DNA of 64,000 nt from Rhyzopertha dominica (Eukaryota; Arthropoda; Insecta; Coleoptera; Bostrichidae), in NCBI GenBank assembly GCA_025024175.1, contig QCXZ01000053.1, forward strand, positions 13,702,001-13,766,000. The letters are read 5' to 3'. The notes beneath the pieces were generated by a model. It worked only from the letters and a program-made list of their open reading frames with translations. It did not search any database and was not told the DNA's origin. Within the stretch, counting starts at the first letter, position 1; each line of letters opens with the position of its first letter. Position numbers and translations under genes: made by a program. Positions 45,761-57,334 of the stretch are shown piece after piece.

Positions 45761-46698
45761 GCCAGTTCAGAAAGTTTCGAACTCGATGTATTGATTTACA
45801 AGTAGGTGTCAAACAGATGGCAACTTTGAAAGAAGGAAATTGTATGGTGAAAGGAGAGGAAGTACCAAGTTGGGAAAATATTTGTACAGCCAAGGAAGTT
45901 GATAAATTTTAAATAATGGAAGCAGAGGCTGAAGGCATGAAATCGGAACCATACTACTTAGTTAAAGTTATCATGCTCCAGACAGCCTCAGAAAGAGGCA
46001 ATTATTTGTTTTATGCGTACGTACAATTTATGGAAAATACACCGCCAAAAACCATTCAGAGAATGCATGTACTGGGTTTTTCCCATTTTTATATTTTATG
46101 GCAACTCTGTTGATTATATTTGGGTTTAATATTTGCTAAAACGGATGGCACTACCTCGTCGTCGCCTGTATAACTAATGTAATTTATGGAAGTTTCCCGT
46201 ATTGTAATAGTAAGGTTCCTGTTAGTAACATAATTTTGGGTCAACTTGTACTACATACCTATAGTATGGTACTAGATTTAAAATTACAGCTCAGATCGCG
46301 CGGAACCTGGTACAGTGCCTTAGTCAAGATTAGCTTTTAGTCTTCAGTATTTTCCTTTGAGGGTGATATACTGATATACGGCGTTCATATTTAGTGGAAA
46401 ACCACCAACTATTGAAATTTCCGACGTAGTCTAATGTAGAGCGTAACCTTCGTATTTACATAAATCTAGACTACAAGTAAGGTGAAATTCTAATGCTCAA
46501 AGTACTAATGAGCGCATTCACCACAAAAAAAATCTGCCCTAAAATCAGTAACTTTGCGCTTGGAATTGGAGAAAGTATTCTTCTGATGGTTGTGATTTTG
46601 CGCCAAGACAGATGTGTAAATTGTCACACTCCATCAGTGAGTGTATTGGATAGCTTCTGGTGTCACTTCCTTTAGGAAGTAGTACCCGTTAAGGCAGC
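45761..46698. other. No gene seen
   Basis: AT-rich DNA. Frames at 45916-46113 and 46493-46675 are short and without motif. Confidence 0.45.
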
Positions 46699-46752
46699 TA
46701 GATGGCTTTGTCATCATGTCAGTGTAATAAAGACAGTAGGCACTGCCATCTA
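46699..46752. repeat. Short imperfect hairpin related to the one at 29497
   Basis: TAGATGGC at the left and GCCATCTA at the right form a perfect 8-bp outer stem. The interior contains TGTCATCATGTCAGTG, the reverse complement of the CACTGACATGATGACA present at 29497-29593. The inner pairing is poorer than in that copy, suggesting a decayed relative. Confidence 0.5.
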
Positions 46753-46852
46753 AATATGCCTACATACCCATCGCTTCACATAAAACCCCAAAATTTAAAG
46801 TAACTTTTAAATAAATTAAGTACAAAGTTCGTTCTAAAGAGAGAGAGGCTTT

Positions 46853-47132
46853 TCTACATCACGGAGCACTGAAGATTGTAGATCAACGTCACTCCACAGC
46901 TCCGAAATGTGATTTTCTGCAAGCTTAAGGTTGATTGTCCTACAAAACTACAGAATATGTTGAATATACACACTCCCACAAGATTTTTCATATTAAAATA
47001 TATCCAATAATTAAAAAAACGACAAATGACAAGTACACGTCATTGTGTTCATTTTCCTGAGAGGCGCCAAATTGATTTAATCGATAATTTCCATAAGCGC
47101 ACTCGAAGCATGAATCATTTATAGAAACCCTG
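46853..47132. mobile_element. TA-target MITE, right part only
   Basis: It matches 57450-57679 through CAGCTCCGAAATGTGA, CTACAGAATATGTTGAA and TTTCCATAAGCGC to ATCATTTATAGAAACCCTG, followed by TA (47133-47134). The left terminus is missing. Confidence 0.68.
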
Positions 47133-47178
47133 TACTGTACATGACATAAGTAGATGAACTGTATATCTTCAACTATAC

Positions 47179-47838
47179 TAGTGCTGTCAACAATGACGCC
47201 GTTTCCGGTTTGGCGGTTACAACGAATTTAACCGGTTATGCAAAATAACCGGTTTTCATGAAAATGATCAAACTGTTGGTTAACCGGTTTTCCGGTTTAC
47301 TTTAACCGGTTAACGGACCTATGTTATCCGGTTAAATTAATAAATAAAATAAAAACCGATTAAAATTAACCGGTTAAACGCGCTAAGACTGTTAACTGAC
47401 TTTTAATCTGAACCAGTTTTGCGTTTAACCTAACGCGATGAACGTACCTCGGAACGTACGTAATTGTCAACCAATTTTAAAATGTTAATTTATTAAAGAT
47501 ACCAACCTTATTCTTATTCCGCGCCTTCTTGAGTCTGGGCTGAACACTAAATACTTGCATTTTTTGAACAGGTTTCATAATCGGCTAAATTTTAAACGGT
47601 TCGTAACCGGTCAATTTTTAATGGTTCGTAACCGGTTCGTAAGCGGTCAATTTTTAACCGGTTCATAACCAGTCAATTTTTAACCGGTTCATGACCGGTC
47701 AATTTTTAACCGGTTCATGACCGGTCAATTTTTAACCGGTGTATAGCCGGTCAATTTTTAACCGGTTATTCCAGGGTTGCTTATTACGGTTAATATTGCA
47801 ATATCCTAACCGGTTAACCGTAACCATTGACAGCACTA
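47179..47838. mobile_element. hAT-like non-autonomous element packed with AACCGGTT sites
   Basis: Termini TAGTGCTGTCAA and TTGACAGCACTA are inverted copies. Flanking 8-mers AACTATAC (47171-47178) and TACTATAC (47839-47846) agree at 7 of 8 positions, the duplication length of hAT elements. No coding frame is present in the 660 bp. The interior contains eleven exact AACCGGTT octamers, plus many one-mismatch versions, partly in tandem 26-bp units. Confidence 0.75.
47600..47765 (+). repeat. 26-bp tandem repeat built on ACCGGT palindromes
   Basis: The unit is approximately TTTTTAACCGGTTCATGACC followed by GGTCAA, repeated about six times with small changes. Each unit contains two palindromic ACCGGT cores. 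It lies inside the hAT-like element 47179-47838. Confidence 0.82.
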
Positions 47839-47846
47839 TACTATAC

Positions 47847-48648
47847 TATACTATAACGTATTGGAAAAATTACCTGGTATTACGCGTGTATTATGACATG
47901 CCGATTTTTTATTGTCAACTCTGCGGTTAAACTTGGTATGATTTGATTTTCACCCAGCCGATACAACTGGCAATATTGAAGACCTTCACTTCATTGATGG
48001 CGGTTCTTCAAAGTTCTATGAACAACTGTACATACATCATATTCGTTATAATAACAACATCCTTCATTCTTCGCTTAGATGGGCCAGATGTGGCAAACAG
48101 ATGGCTTCCCTNATCATCGATATAAGAACTACGTGAGTGACTTTACGAGTCTTATCTATGTATTCAAATAATCATATGTTTTAGTGGATTACAATTTTTA
48201 TTTAATAATATAAATTGTAAAGCGTGTTGTCTTGTTCCAATAGCTTCCAGGATGTAAGCATAAAACCTAGAATTATTTAAAACTAACTTAACAATGTATA
48301 CATTATATTAATTAGGAAAAATAGTTGTTTTTGACTATAGCAAAGCCAACTATAATTTCCATTAAAAAAGCAAGTTTGTATTCTACTTCAAAAATGTGAC
48401 CCTCTAATAAGATTTTGAGTAGGCCACTGGATTGAAAATTAAGGTAACTTTCAAAAATGTCTTAGCAGGTTTTTTGTATCTACATTTCTAAGCAAGATAT
48501 TGAGGATTGGAGAAATATAAAGTTATTCGAAAGTTGGCTATAGCTTTAAAACAAAAGGCGATATAAAAACAGCAATGGTACAACTCAACTCAAAACAAAA
48601 CACATCTGCATTAAATAAACTTAAGCAAGTATTCAGCTGCTGAATTTT
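47847..48648. other. No gene seen
   Basis: AT-rich DNA with one N at 48112 and only short frames. Confidence 0.45.
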
Positions 48649-48894
48649 TTAAGGTTGTAACATATGAGCGCTTCGGCCCTGTTCCATAGAACCTCTTGCC
48701 AACCACGTTTCAGCTATGCTTGAATGACGCAGCCGAGTAAAATATTCCTGTAAGGTCACATTTCCCAGGTTTCTGCAAACAAATATATTTCTCACAGTGA
48801 GAGCTGGTCTTCTTAGGAAAACTAGAAGATCCACGTGCTGTCCTACAACAATGGGATGCTCAATAGGTAAGGGTTGGGAAACTACTGAAACCAC
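48649..48894 (-). pseudogene. Possible TE-associated protein remnant
   Basis: An open frame of 81 codons includes HPIVVGQHVDLLVFLRRPAL and TVRNIFVCRNLGNVTLQEY. It resembles, from memory, the VVGEDVDLLVLL...RN.FF.K.GKG block of an unnamed protein often found repeated in insect genomes. The rest of that protein is not visible. Family assignment is weak, and the frame could be chance. Confidence 0.25.
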
Positions 48895-49254
48895 ATCTAC
48901 ATTGGTATCTTCCTTTAAGGGAGGAGAATAGCATTTTTTTCAGTCCTGAAGCTTGGATGCAACTAAGTTTTGCAAATAGCTTTTATGTATTTTGGGTTCC
49001 TAATGAAGCCATTATGAAACTATTTTTTTATTTTCTAATGTTGGTATCACTAAAAAACTGAGGGAACATTCAACAAACTACAACTCATAACGTCGTAACT
49101 GTCATGGGTCTTGTCAAAATTGACACTTAGCTAACTTAAGCAGGGTAGGTTAAAGTTCCTGAAATTTTTTATTTTTATTTTTTTTCTCATTTTCTTGCAT
49201 AGAAAGTAAAACCATACAAAGGTGAATGCTTTCAGCGTCCATAATATAAGATAT

Positions 49255-49943
49255 ATAATAATTTGCATGCCACATCTCACCACCCTCCTTCTGAAAAGAA
49301 TAGTCTTATAAGGACGTTATTTGTTAGAGCACAAAGGATATCAGACGAAAGTTGTTTACAAAAAGAAATATATCACCTTAAATCAGCGCTAGTGAGAAAT
49401 GGTTATAGCAATAAGAATATTTGGTCAGTTTTTAGTAAAAATGCTCATCCAAATCAAGTAAATTCTCAGCCAGGACAAAGTAAATTGAAGTTGAGTTTGC
49501 CTTAGGTACAAGGCCTTTCGGAAAAATTAAAGAGGATGCTTAGAAAACACGATATTTTAGTTATTGATAGTACATATAATAATTTAGATTAAATTTTAAG
49601 TTCTACTAACGATAAAGTACATTTAGAGAGTGAAGGTGTTTACAAAATTACTTGTTCTTGCGACAAGTGTTACATAGGTCAAACTAAAAGAAAAGTAGGT
49701 ACGCGTTTAAAAGAACTCATACGTGCTACTAGGTTGCAACAGTTAGATAAATCTTCCGTAGCTGAACACTCATATTTGACTAAACACATGATTGATTTTG
49801 ATAAAACAAAAATTTTACATAGAGAAAAATATTATCGCAAACGTCTAATAAAAGAAGCTATAGAAATTTGTAGGAATACTAATAATTGTAATAGGGATTG
49901 TGGAAATTATGAGTTAGGTGACATTTGGAAGGCTATTTTGTAG
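49255..49943 (+). pseudogene. Penelope-like element: end of RT and GIY-YIG endonuclease
   Basis: The frame reads LHATSHHPPSEKNSLIRTLF, VRAQRISDESCLQKEIYHLK, ALVRNGYSNKNIW, then LP-stop-VQGLSEKLKRMLRKHDI, the linker between RT and nuclease in Penelope elements. The GIY-YIG nuclease starts GVYKITCSCDKCYIGQTKRK (GVY and YIG motifs, with the Cys pair typical of this group). It continues AEHSYLTKHMIDFDKTKILH, REKYYRKRLIKEAIEI and NRDCGNYELGDIWKAIL-stop at 49941-49943. The YIG-half arginine and later Glu positions look plausible, but two in-frame stops (TAG near 49503, TAA near 49591) make it inactive. The RT domain proper is absent, so it is 5'-truncated. Confidence 0.85.
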
Positions 49944-50330
49944 TTTTCCTTTATTAAGTAGTTCGTGTATATCTAGTAGGTAGGTAGTTCCTTTTTCATC
50001 GTTAGGTTCTTTTTTATCAAGTTGGCACGTTGTTTCTATGACGCCTCGCATCCTTAGTGATTTGTTCATTTACTTTCAAAATTTTGTTTGAACTTGTGTC
50101 AGGCAAATTTTGAGGTTCTTCGTCTTTCACAAAGATTACAGGTGTAATCGAAACGTCAGACTATTAACTTTTTGTCAGTGTTTTCAAGAGACAGCGATCT
50201 ATCCGACAAAATATCATCTTAAACCATACAAAATAGAAAAAAAATGTATAAAAGACACGTTTTATAAAACTTGTTCGTCGCACTTATCCATTACAAAACG
50301 AGTCAAAAGCGAATAAAAAACTAGTTTTCA
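49944..50330 (+). other. Probable 3' untranslated part of the Penelope-like element
   Basis: Sequence directly after the nuclease stop. It includes AAGATTACAGGTGTAATCGA and a 68-codon frame (50110-50316) with no domain. The boundary of the element is not visible. Confidence 0.35.
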
Positions 50331-50589
50331 ATATACTTCTTATGCAAAACCTATTACTAGTGCTTTTTATAACTGATAATAAGCACTTGTTGCGCTTGAA
50401 AAATTTTATTTCTACTAATTATTGTAATCAAAAATTTAGTTTTTTTAAATCGCCTCCATTAAAACATGCGTTACATAATTGAGAGAAGTAAAGCCGAGTC
50501 ATGCAAAATGATTCCTAAACCCTTACTGCCCAATATACATTTTTATCTTGTGCATAAGCTATCGCAACCGCTTAGACGAATTTGAAACC
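50331..50589. other. Unassigned AT-rich sequence
   Basis: About 260 bp without a supported frame or repeat. Confidence 0.45.
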
Positions 50590-50960
50590 ACCCTCGTAAA
50601 TTTTCACGAACCGGTAGTCCGGCGGTCCTCGAAGGGTCCCCAAATCGCCGAGAGAATGANAAGGGACNGGCCGGGACGNGTGCCCTCGCCCAGGTCCCGG
50701 GCCTTCCCGTAAATGTATCAATCTGTTGTTCTTATCGGGAGCTGGCGCAATTATTTACTGCGGGTTCCGGTTTTTCGGCTGTATCGTCCCGGGGTGAATT
50801 AACAGCTGGGCGAGCGGACCCTAAACACAATAAATCTTTGCGGAAATCAATTCCAGCACAATAAGGTTCATGTTTTTCCACGGGACGATAAAAACGATGT
50901 GTCACCGAGATAAAACGAAAACTGATGAACGAATAATCATCTAAAGGGCCTTTAACTAGG
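50590..50960. other. GC-rich island with three N bases
   Basis: Strongly CpG-rich (CCGGTAGTCCGGCGGTCCTC, GCCGGGACG, CAGGTCCCGGGCCTTCCCG) and then declining. There is no open frame over 60 codons and no repeat signature. The N bases fall within the most GC-rich 60 bp, typical of a region hard to sequence. Confidence 0.45.
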
Positions 50961-52979
50961 CAGATACGGTTGAACCATTGCCCTGCGAAGGTCGTTTTTC
51001 TCTTTCTTTATTGATGGGTTTTTGTCAACGGGAATTGATTGGGCCAGAGTGGCTTTGAGTAATAAGATGAAATGGAGACAAAGGAATTCGAATCTGTCCT
51101 CACGATCGGATTTATGACATTGCGGAAATTATTGGGTTAAAAACGTTCGACGGAAAATGATTTTGCTGTATATCCCGAACAAATTAGAAAATTTCATACG
51201 GTTTGGGGGCTAGTAAGTAGTTTAATGCTTATTGATTTCTTTTACTAACGTACTAAAAGTTGGAATGTATTGTTATTTAAAAACTTTTAAATAAACATTT
51301 GATATAATTACTCTGACCACCAAGTAACAAATCTCACGTGTTCTATAGCCGTGGAGGTTGTTATCTAATCTCTGTTAAGTAGCAACGAATACGATGGGTT
51401 TTGTTTATACAGTAAAAACAAGGTTTAACTCATTCCAAACGTGCAAGCTGGTAGTTTGAACAGTGAAGTCAAACGTTATTGTAATTTCATACTATTGCAA
51501 TAACTTTAGAAAACAATATCTAATCTGCTCAATTAATTCGTATCTTCTTCAGTTCTGAATTGACTACAGCAGATTGGCCGCCTACGTCAGTGGCGTATAG
51601 AGTATAAGAAAGTAGAAGCAAACGCCCCCTTCGTGATGTAGCGTCTTACCATTTACACATTATCACCAAAATTCGAAGTAATAAACTTAATTTACCTTAG
51701 AATCATTGTTATTTTTATCTTGCTTCAAATATAAACCGGAAGTAAATTGCAAAAATAATCATTGTAGGCAACACCATGCCACCCACCCGTCCTTGTGGGG
51801 AACCTGTACTCTGACCGGTACTGTTACATAACCTACCCAGGCCATATATTTAAATTTAGAAAGCTTATNATAGTATGAGTAAGTTACTTTATAAATGTAA
51901 TCGTCTAGTTCTTTAGTAGGACCCAAAAATTACGTTGTGTTTTAATTAGTTCGATATGAAGCTCTGTAACGGAAAGGTAAACAAAAACACATAATTCGGT
52001 GTAACATATATATAGTATATTTTGCACCGAAAAACTGCGGAGTGCTACAATAGACTGGAGAAAAACCGCAGGAAAAGCTCCAGTCTTTACATAGTCAATA
52101 TATGTTATATTTAACTATGAAAAATATGTTTGTATGGTAGCAAATCAGGCTAGACCTGAATTTACTTAAATATCGCACATTGCGTCATAAATTGTTGGAG
52201 GATGCTCCTCAAAAAGGCCAGGTATGTAGCAGGGACCTGTATGTGCCTGAGAAACAAACAGAATTGTTTAATTAGTGGTCAGTGGTAGAACCACATTGAC
52301 CAGTAGTAAGCGTTGTCGCTGTAAAGAAATTGTATAATTAAGCTGCAAAGAAATTATCAGAAACAAGTGATGAGACACGGGTTCACGTAAACAAGACATC
52401 ACAGGGCAAACAGGGCAAATATCGAAACCAACATAAGAGGACAAACAAACAAGACAGGTAAATACACAACACATAATACATGGGGGAAACAGATACAATA
52501 AAGACAGACTTGTATGACTCATTCAGCGTGGTTCTCGAAGGCAATAGCCTAGAGCTAAAATCCCATATCCCGCAGTAAATGATGCCTCGGCTTTTTGGTA
52601 CGTGGAGACGCTATGCTCACAACGCCCAGCCTAGAGTTCGAAGGAGCACATCACCACTGTCTCTCAGTGAAGCCTTTCGGGCTTCGAGAGCACCCACGTT
52701 GTAGGATATTCTTGGTAGCCTAACAGCCTTTGATCTCTGCTAGAGGCATTCCCAACGAAAAGTCACACCAAATAAAGCCAGCAGTGGCCTGATACATAAG
52801 AAGATCGATACCAATACATAAAATAGGGCAAGCCAATAGGGAATTAGCACAAATTACATTACTGAATAAATAAATAAGTTCAAAAATCAAATACACATGA
52901 AACATAGATATTTGGGCAGCAAAACAGACGATATTAAAAAGATATTATTAAACTGCTATATACGAAGATTTTTACGAGA
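50961..52979. other. No gene seen in about 2 kb
   Basis: AT-rich. CAGTGGCGTATAGAG at about 51588 resembles a hAT left end, but I find no partner. From about 52540 to 52740 composition rises slightly with no coding signal. Minus frames at 52268-52522 and 52720-52905 have no motif. Confidence 0.4.
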
Positions 52980-53960
52980 AGATTGTTACCTAGCGTTTCC
53001 ACCGTGACATCCCCCAGCTCGGTAACCGTCGTGGAAGGTTCCGGCTCGGTACGGCGGCACCGTCGCCGTGGACCTGGGGTAGGATGCGAGTGCGCGGCAC
53101 GCTTCATTCTGGTGGGGCAATCCGCTATGGTTACGGAGCACCGTCTTTGTCGTGCTGCTTACGGATGGTGACCTCGTCGCTAACTGTTAAGAGGCGGATA
53201 GGTGCTTTCCAGAGGTCACCTAGTCCACGGAGGACTTAGCGTCAGCAATGGAGCACCAGGTTAGCACTAGGATAGGTAATTCTCCAGGGGTCACCCAATC
53301 CACACAGGACTTAGCGTCAACAATGGAGGTTACCTAGGACCATTAGGACTGGCACTTCCCCAGGGGTCACCTGGTCCATGGAGGACCTAGCGTCAGCAAT
53401 GGGGTTACCAGAGGGAGCGAGCTCGGTTCCGAATTGGACTACCACAGGGTCACCTCGTCCACAGGGGACGTAGCGTCAGCAGGTGATAGTTACAAAACGT
53501 TACTTAACTCGGAGAGTTCGAACTAGGCTTCGATTCAATCTATCACAGGGTCACCCGGTCTGCAAGAGACCTAGCGTCAGCAGGTGATAGATTCAAACGT
53601 TCCCTAGCTCACAAAGCTGGAAACGCCATGTCGATATTGGACTACCACAGGGTCACCTATCCCCGAGAGGATTAGCGTCAGCAGGCAGTAAGTTCAATAC
53701 GGCAATAGCTTTGAAGAAGTGGTCGAAACCTGAAAGAGATCTCAAGTGTCCTCGCGGCCCTAACGCCGCTGTTTTTATGCATTTTTGGCAGCCCAGATTA
53801 GAGAGGGGTCGAATCACGTTCTAGATTAGAGTGGGGTCATCGATGTAGTAGGACGGCGCCAACATATGTGCGCGATCGGGACTTTTCTCCCGAGCTGAAG
53901 GTGGTGGGAGCTTTCAGGCACGAGCGTAATTGTATGCAAAATAATAATTAAAAATAGCAC
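52980..53960. other. GC-rich block of unknown nature
   Basis: About 1 kb that differs abruptly from both flanks in composition. It starts with CpG-rich sequence (GGTACGGCGGCACCGTCGCC), then holds six motif copies (53207-53690). It ends with a near-repeat (CAGATTAGAGAGGGGTC and TAGATTAGAGTGGGGTC, 34 bases apart) and a hairpin at about 53876-53893 (TCGGGA..TCCCGA). On the minus strand CATATGTTGGCGCCGTCC resembles a retroelement primer-binding core. It may be a leader or LTR region of an undescribed retroelement, but there is no coding support. Confidence 0.55.
53207..53690 (+). repeat. Six copies of a motif with a conserved, covarying stem-loop
   Basis: Each copy reads roughly GGGTCACC, one base, 5-base stem, 5-base loop, 5-base stem, TAGCGTCAGCA. 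GGTCACC starts at 53214, 53289, 53365, 53448, 53549 and 53651, so spacing is irregular (75, 76, 83, 101, 102). The stem pairs are AGTCC/GGACT, AATCC/GGACT (one mismatch), GGTCC/GGACC, CGTCC/GGACG, GGTCT/AGACC and ATCC/GGAT. At three stem positions both partners change together, keeping pairing, while flanking single-stranded parts are nearly invariant. Copies 4 and 6 also share ATTGGACTACCACAGGGTCA. No open frame spans the array. Confidence 0.75.
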
Positions 53961-54489
53961 CTAGGGGTGATATGTTTCAGTACCCTCCTTATAGTAGCCC
54001 TTTAAACACCGACAGAGGTCCCCAATATTTGCAAAGAATGCAGTTTTTAAGCATAATAACTTCATTTTGTTATTACGGGTGTAAATTCTTCCTTATCACA
54101 AACTCCAGCTTTTTTTAGGTCGATATCCACGTTGGTTTTTTGCTAGAAAATAATTAAAGTACTTAATTTGAAATATCACTTGATTCGTTCATATTGGCTA
54201 GAGAGTTGCTGGTTGAGATCGCGCACGTCCTATGAAAGTCATTTTTGAAAAGCTATATTCGTCCGTCAATTTGTTTTAAACAAAAGTAGATTACAAAAAT
54301 ATTAAAATTGGTCCGACTCTAACGCCCCCACGCCAATACTGCCTGAACGGTACCTATAAGGAAATGGAACAAAAGAAGACAGAAGGAAGAAAATAACATT
54401 AAAATTAATTACTCTAAAGGTATTCCTTATATTAGCAAGATAACGGAGAACAGAGAGCATTCGTTAAAAAATATATAAGCACTTCATCA
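53961..54489. other. Unassigned AT-rich sequence
   Basis: No supported frame or repeat. Possibly the 5' part of the non-LTR remnant that follows. Confidence 0.4.
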
Positions 54490-54702
54490 GTGGTGTACCA
54501 ACACGTGGAGGCCGTGCGGGATTTTAAGATATATTTGGCTTCGAATGTGTTTGATGTTGTTGTATTTGATGAAACTTGTCTAAGTGGTAACATTATGAGT
54601 AACAGTAATCGGATCTTTAGAAAGGATGGTTGCATTGACACGAATAAGAAGACGCAGGATATTCTTACTGGATATACTCAGCCGTATATGGCCTACTGTT
54701 GA
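54490..54702 (+). pseudogene. Non-LTR endonuclease N-terminal fragment
   Basis: The frame reads VYQHVEAVRDFKIYLASNVF, DVVVFDETCLSGNI, then SNSNRIFRKDGCID. It matches the opening of APE endonucleases (YQN.RGLR...DF...L....FDV...TETWL...I...I.R.DR) with C in place of the W after DET and loss of the usual G-L-R. It is probably the same element as the RT traces at 55390-55900, since strand and order agree. Confidence 0.6.
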
Positions 54703-55389
54703 TCAATTATTTATTTATACGAATTATCTTTGACNCTAATGTTTATATTGTGCCACAAAATCTAATAAGGAAAAGTATAATAAACGATTAAGGCTTTCAC
54801 GGCAGGCACTAATTGAATTGCTTACAGTGTCCAGTACCGCGGTGTGTATTTTCAAAGGATATGCTAAAGTCGAAGCTTTTTCTATCTGAAGGCTCACGTA
54901 TAGATAGAAAACTTTGACTTTTACCTATCCATTGACAACGCCCACCGCAGTCGCTGGTGAAACGTCACTGTAAGAAATGGAAAATTTTGTTGCTCTTTGC
55001 GAATCTGTCATAGACATAATTGATAATAATTATAATGTCTTATCTTATTTAGTTTACCGACTACAATTTATCCTAAACAAAATTTTCTAGTATTATGGAA
55101 ACCTGTTAAATTTTCTTGAGTGTAACTAATTTTATATTAAAGGCTTGAACGCTGGAATTAGTAGTAATCCAAAATATTTTTCGAGATACGTTTTTTATCT
55201 TAGGCGTTCGTTTGATTTTCCAAATGTGATGTTTTTAGATATGAATAAAACGAGTAGTATCGACCTAACGGCATACTTATTAGCTGATTGATTTTTTAGT
55301 GTATATGTTGGGAATAATGGCAGTTTTGGTCATGGTCTTTTTAACTTACGTTATGACAAGATATTTTTTAGTAGATGAATTATATTATT

Positions 55390-56113
55390 GATGACTTCTA
55401 ATATAGGATTATTCAACTACATTCTGGTTTTGAAAAAGGTGATTATGGGACTACAAACGCCTTGTTTAAGGAATGTATATTTATATTGTTTAACAGCCCG
55501 GGAGTTTTTCCTTCTAAGAGAAAGCACAGCTGGTCGTTCCTATTTTTAGGACACAACCTGCATCTTTGAGGAGTAGATGCCTTTGGCTGATCTTTGTTAT
55601 CAGTCTTATTCGTTTAGTTCCTTGGAGGGGATCGGTGTCTGATTCAGTCTATACAGATTTTTCAAAGACATTGATCGAGTCTCCCAAACCATGCTGCTGC
55701 ATCGCTTGGAGGCTTTCAATGCTTTGTCATATAATTTTGATGGCTTTCGTTAGCATCTCAGCTTGAAAAGGCTTGAGCTCAGAAGAGAGGAGGTTGACTG
55801 TTTTGTAAGTGTGGATTATCCCAAATTGCTGTGTCCTTTTAGAGTGCCAAGGGGCAGGTAGCAGAGATACTAGGCAGTTTTATTCCATTCATGGTAGTAG
55901 CACCCCACTTGTTTGGACTGTAATCTGCTTAAACAGGTGCAGTAGCTTTTACTAGTCTTAGTTTAAAATTTTTTAGATTCGAATTGGGTCACTTATTTAT
56001 TTCTTTGTATTTATTTTGTCGTTTATCTTCATTCTTGTATTTTGCGGCTGTTATTTATGTCTTATTTCTAATCTGATGTAATTAAGTTTCCCGTATAAAT
56101 ATATAAATAAAAT
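55390..56113 (+). pseudogene. Non-LTR reverse transcriptase traces and 3' end
   Basis: GVFPSKRKHSWSFLF resembles the G.FP..WK..WV.PIFK block. SDSVYTDFSKTL, then (shifted) DRVSQTMLLHRLEAFN, matches block A with its first Asp and the helix that follows. After about 55800 the protein signal fades. The stretch ends TTTCCCGTATAAATATATAA followed by ATAAAA at about 56113, which could be the 3' tail. The intervening 54703-55389 shows no clear endonuclease remainder. It is badly decayed. Confidence 0.55.
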
Positions 56114-57332
56114 TATGCTGTATTATTACAAATCTTCGACTTCTGCGTGAAATATTCTACCCATAGATCTCTTACAGCTTTAGGGTTTTGCTTTCTGAAT
56201 GCCACAAAATTATATTAATTAACTGCTTGTCCTGCACGATTTGTTGACAGTAATATACGTGTATTTAGAACGTTAACGGAATCTATTTGAAATGATAATT
56301 TAACGCCATCACGTTTCAAGCTTCTTCAATGAATAAATCCAGCTCGTTTATGGAATTACTATTTTCGCTTATTATCTGCTTAAAATGGCACAACAACAAA
56401 CAAACAAAAATTACGATATTAGTTAACACACTGCTGTAGAAAAGCACTCAAAATACTGAATATTCTCTGTTGTACAGGGAACTTTCAAAATGAAACTGAC
56501 AGGAAGGGGCATATAATTCGATCGTGGGACCAGAATGGAGGATGTATATGGCCGACCACTGTATCTGCTTTAGCAGTGACATGGGGCAAGTATGTTTGAG
56601 AAAACGATTTATTGTAAAAATATATTTACTATGCGTACCATGAATTAATGAAGAATTTCTGCTACTATATTTAATTATCAATTTTTAGATATCGGTTTCC
56701 AGAAACGCACAGTTTAATTTATTTTTATGAGTTGTACCCTGGGAATATAAAATTGACATCTACGCTGATGATGCTAGCTTAACTCTATCCCAGCCAATCC
56801 TTCTATTCGCTTCAATAGCTAGCTTTCGATCGTCCTGTACTACAACTAGCTTCACTATTTGTAAATGTAGCTCAATGATCAATTTTTGTCTTCGTGATGT
56901 CTGACAGCTAGCTGGGATGATCGAGAACCAGCTTTTTAGGTGAATTCGATGAGTTTTTTGAGGACAGCGATAAGTTGACACCCTCACAAATAGAGATTTA
57001 TGTCTGGGGTGGTACTGTGATAGTGGCTTTTAGCTTTTTAAGGAACAAAACAGCCCTTAGTGTGTGTGTAAGAAACTTCACCCTGGTATCGCTTAGCTTC
57101 TTTATTTTTCCGTGAGTTATCAAGTTAGTAAAGGTACCCTCTGATAATAATAGATAAATAAGAGGCAGCAGGTATATTTACAGAGATTTAGCAAGTTTTG
57201 CCTAAACTGGTTAGAACCTTTCCAACTCCATTGCATATAAGTTGGTACCATGGGTACATGGAAATCAAAACTAGAATAACTGAACAATTCAAAAAATGGT
57301 AACGTATCCGCCCCTTTCCCCATGGATGCTTA
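56114..57332. other. No gene seen
   Basis: AT-rich DNA. ATCTACGCTGATGATGC at about 56758 would encode IYADDA, an RT-like core, but nothing around it agrees. A minus frame at 56760-56987 has no motif. Confidence 0.4.
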
Positions 57333-57334
57333 TA

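Noticed and set aside
51588..51602. CAGTGGCGTATAGAG as a hAT terminus
   Set aside because: No inverted partner was found downstream.
56745..56830. IYADDA as an RT catalytic core
   Set aside because: Neither the upstream GVPQG block nor downstream RT sequence is present in any frame, so the match is too short.
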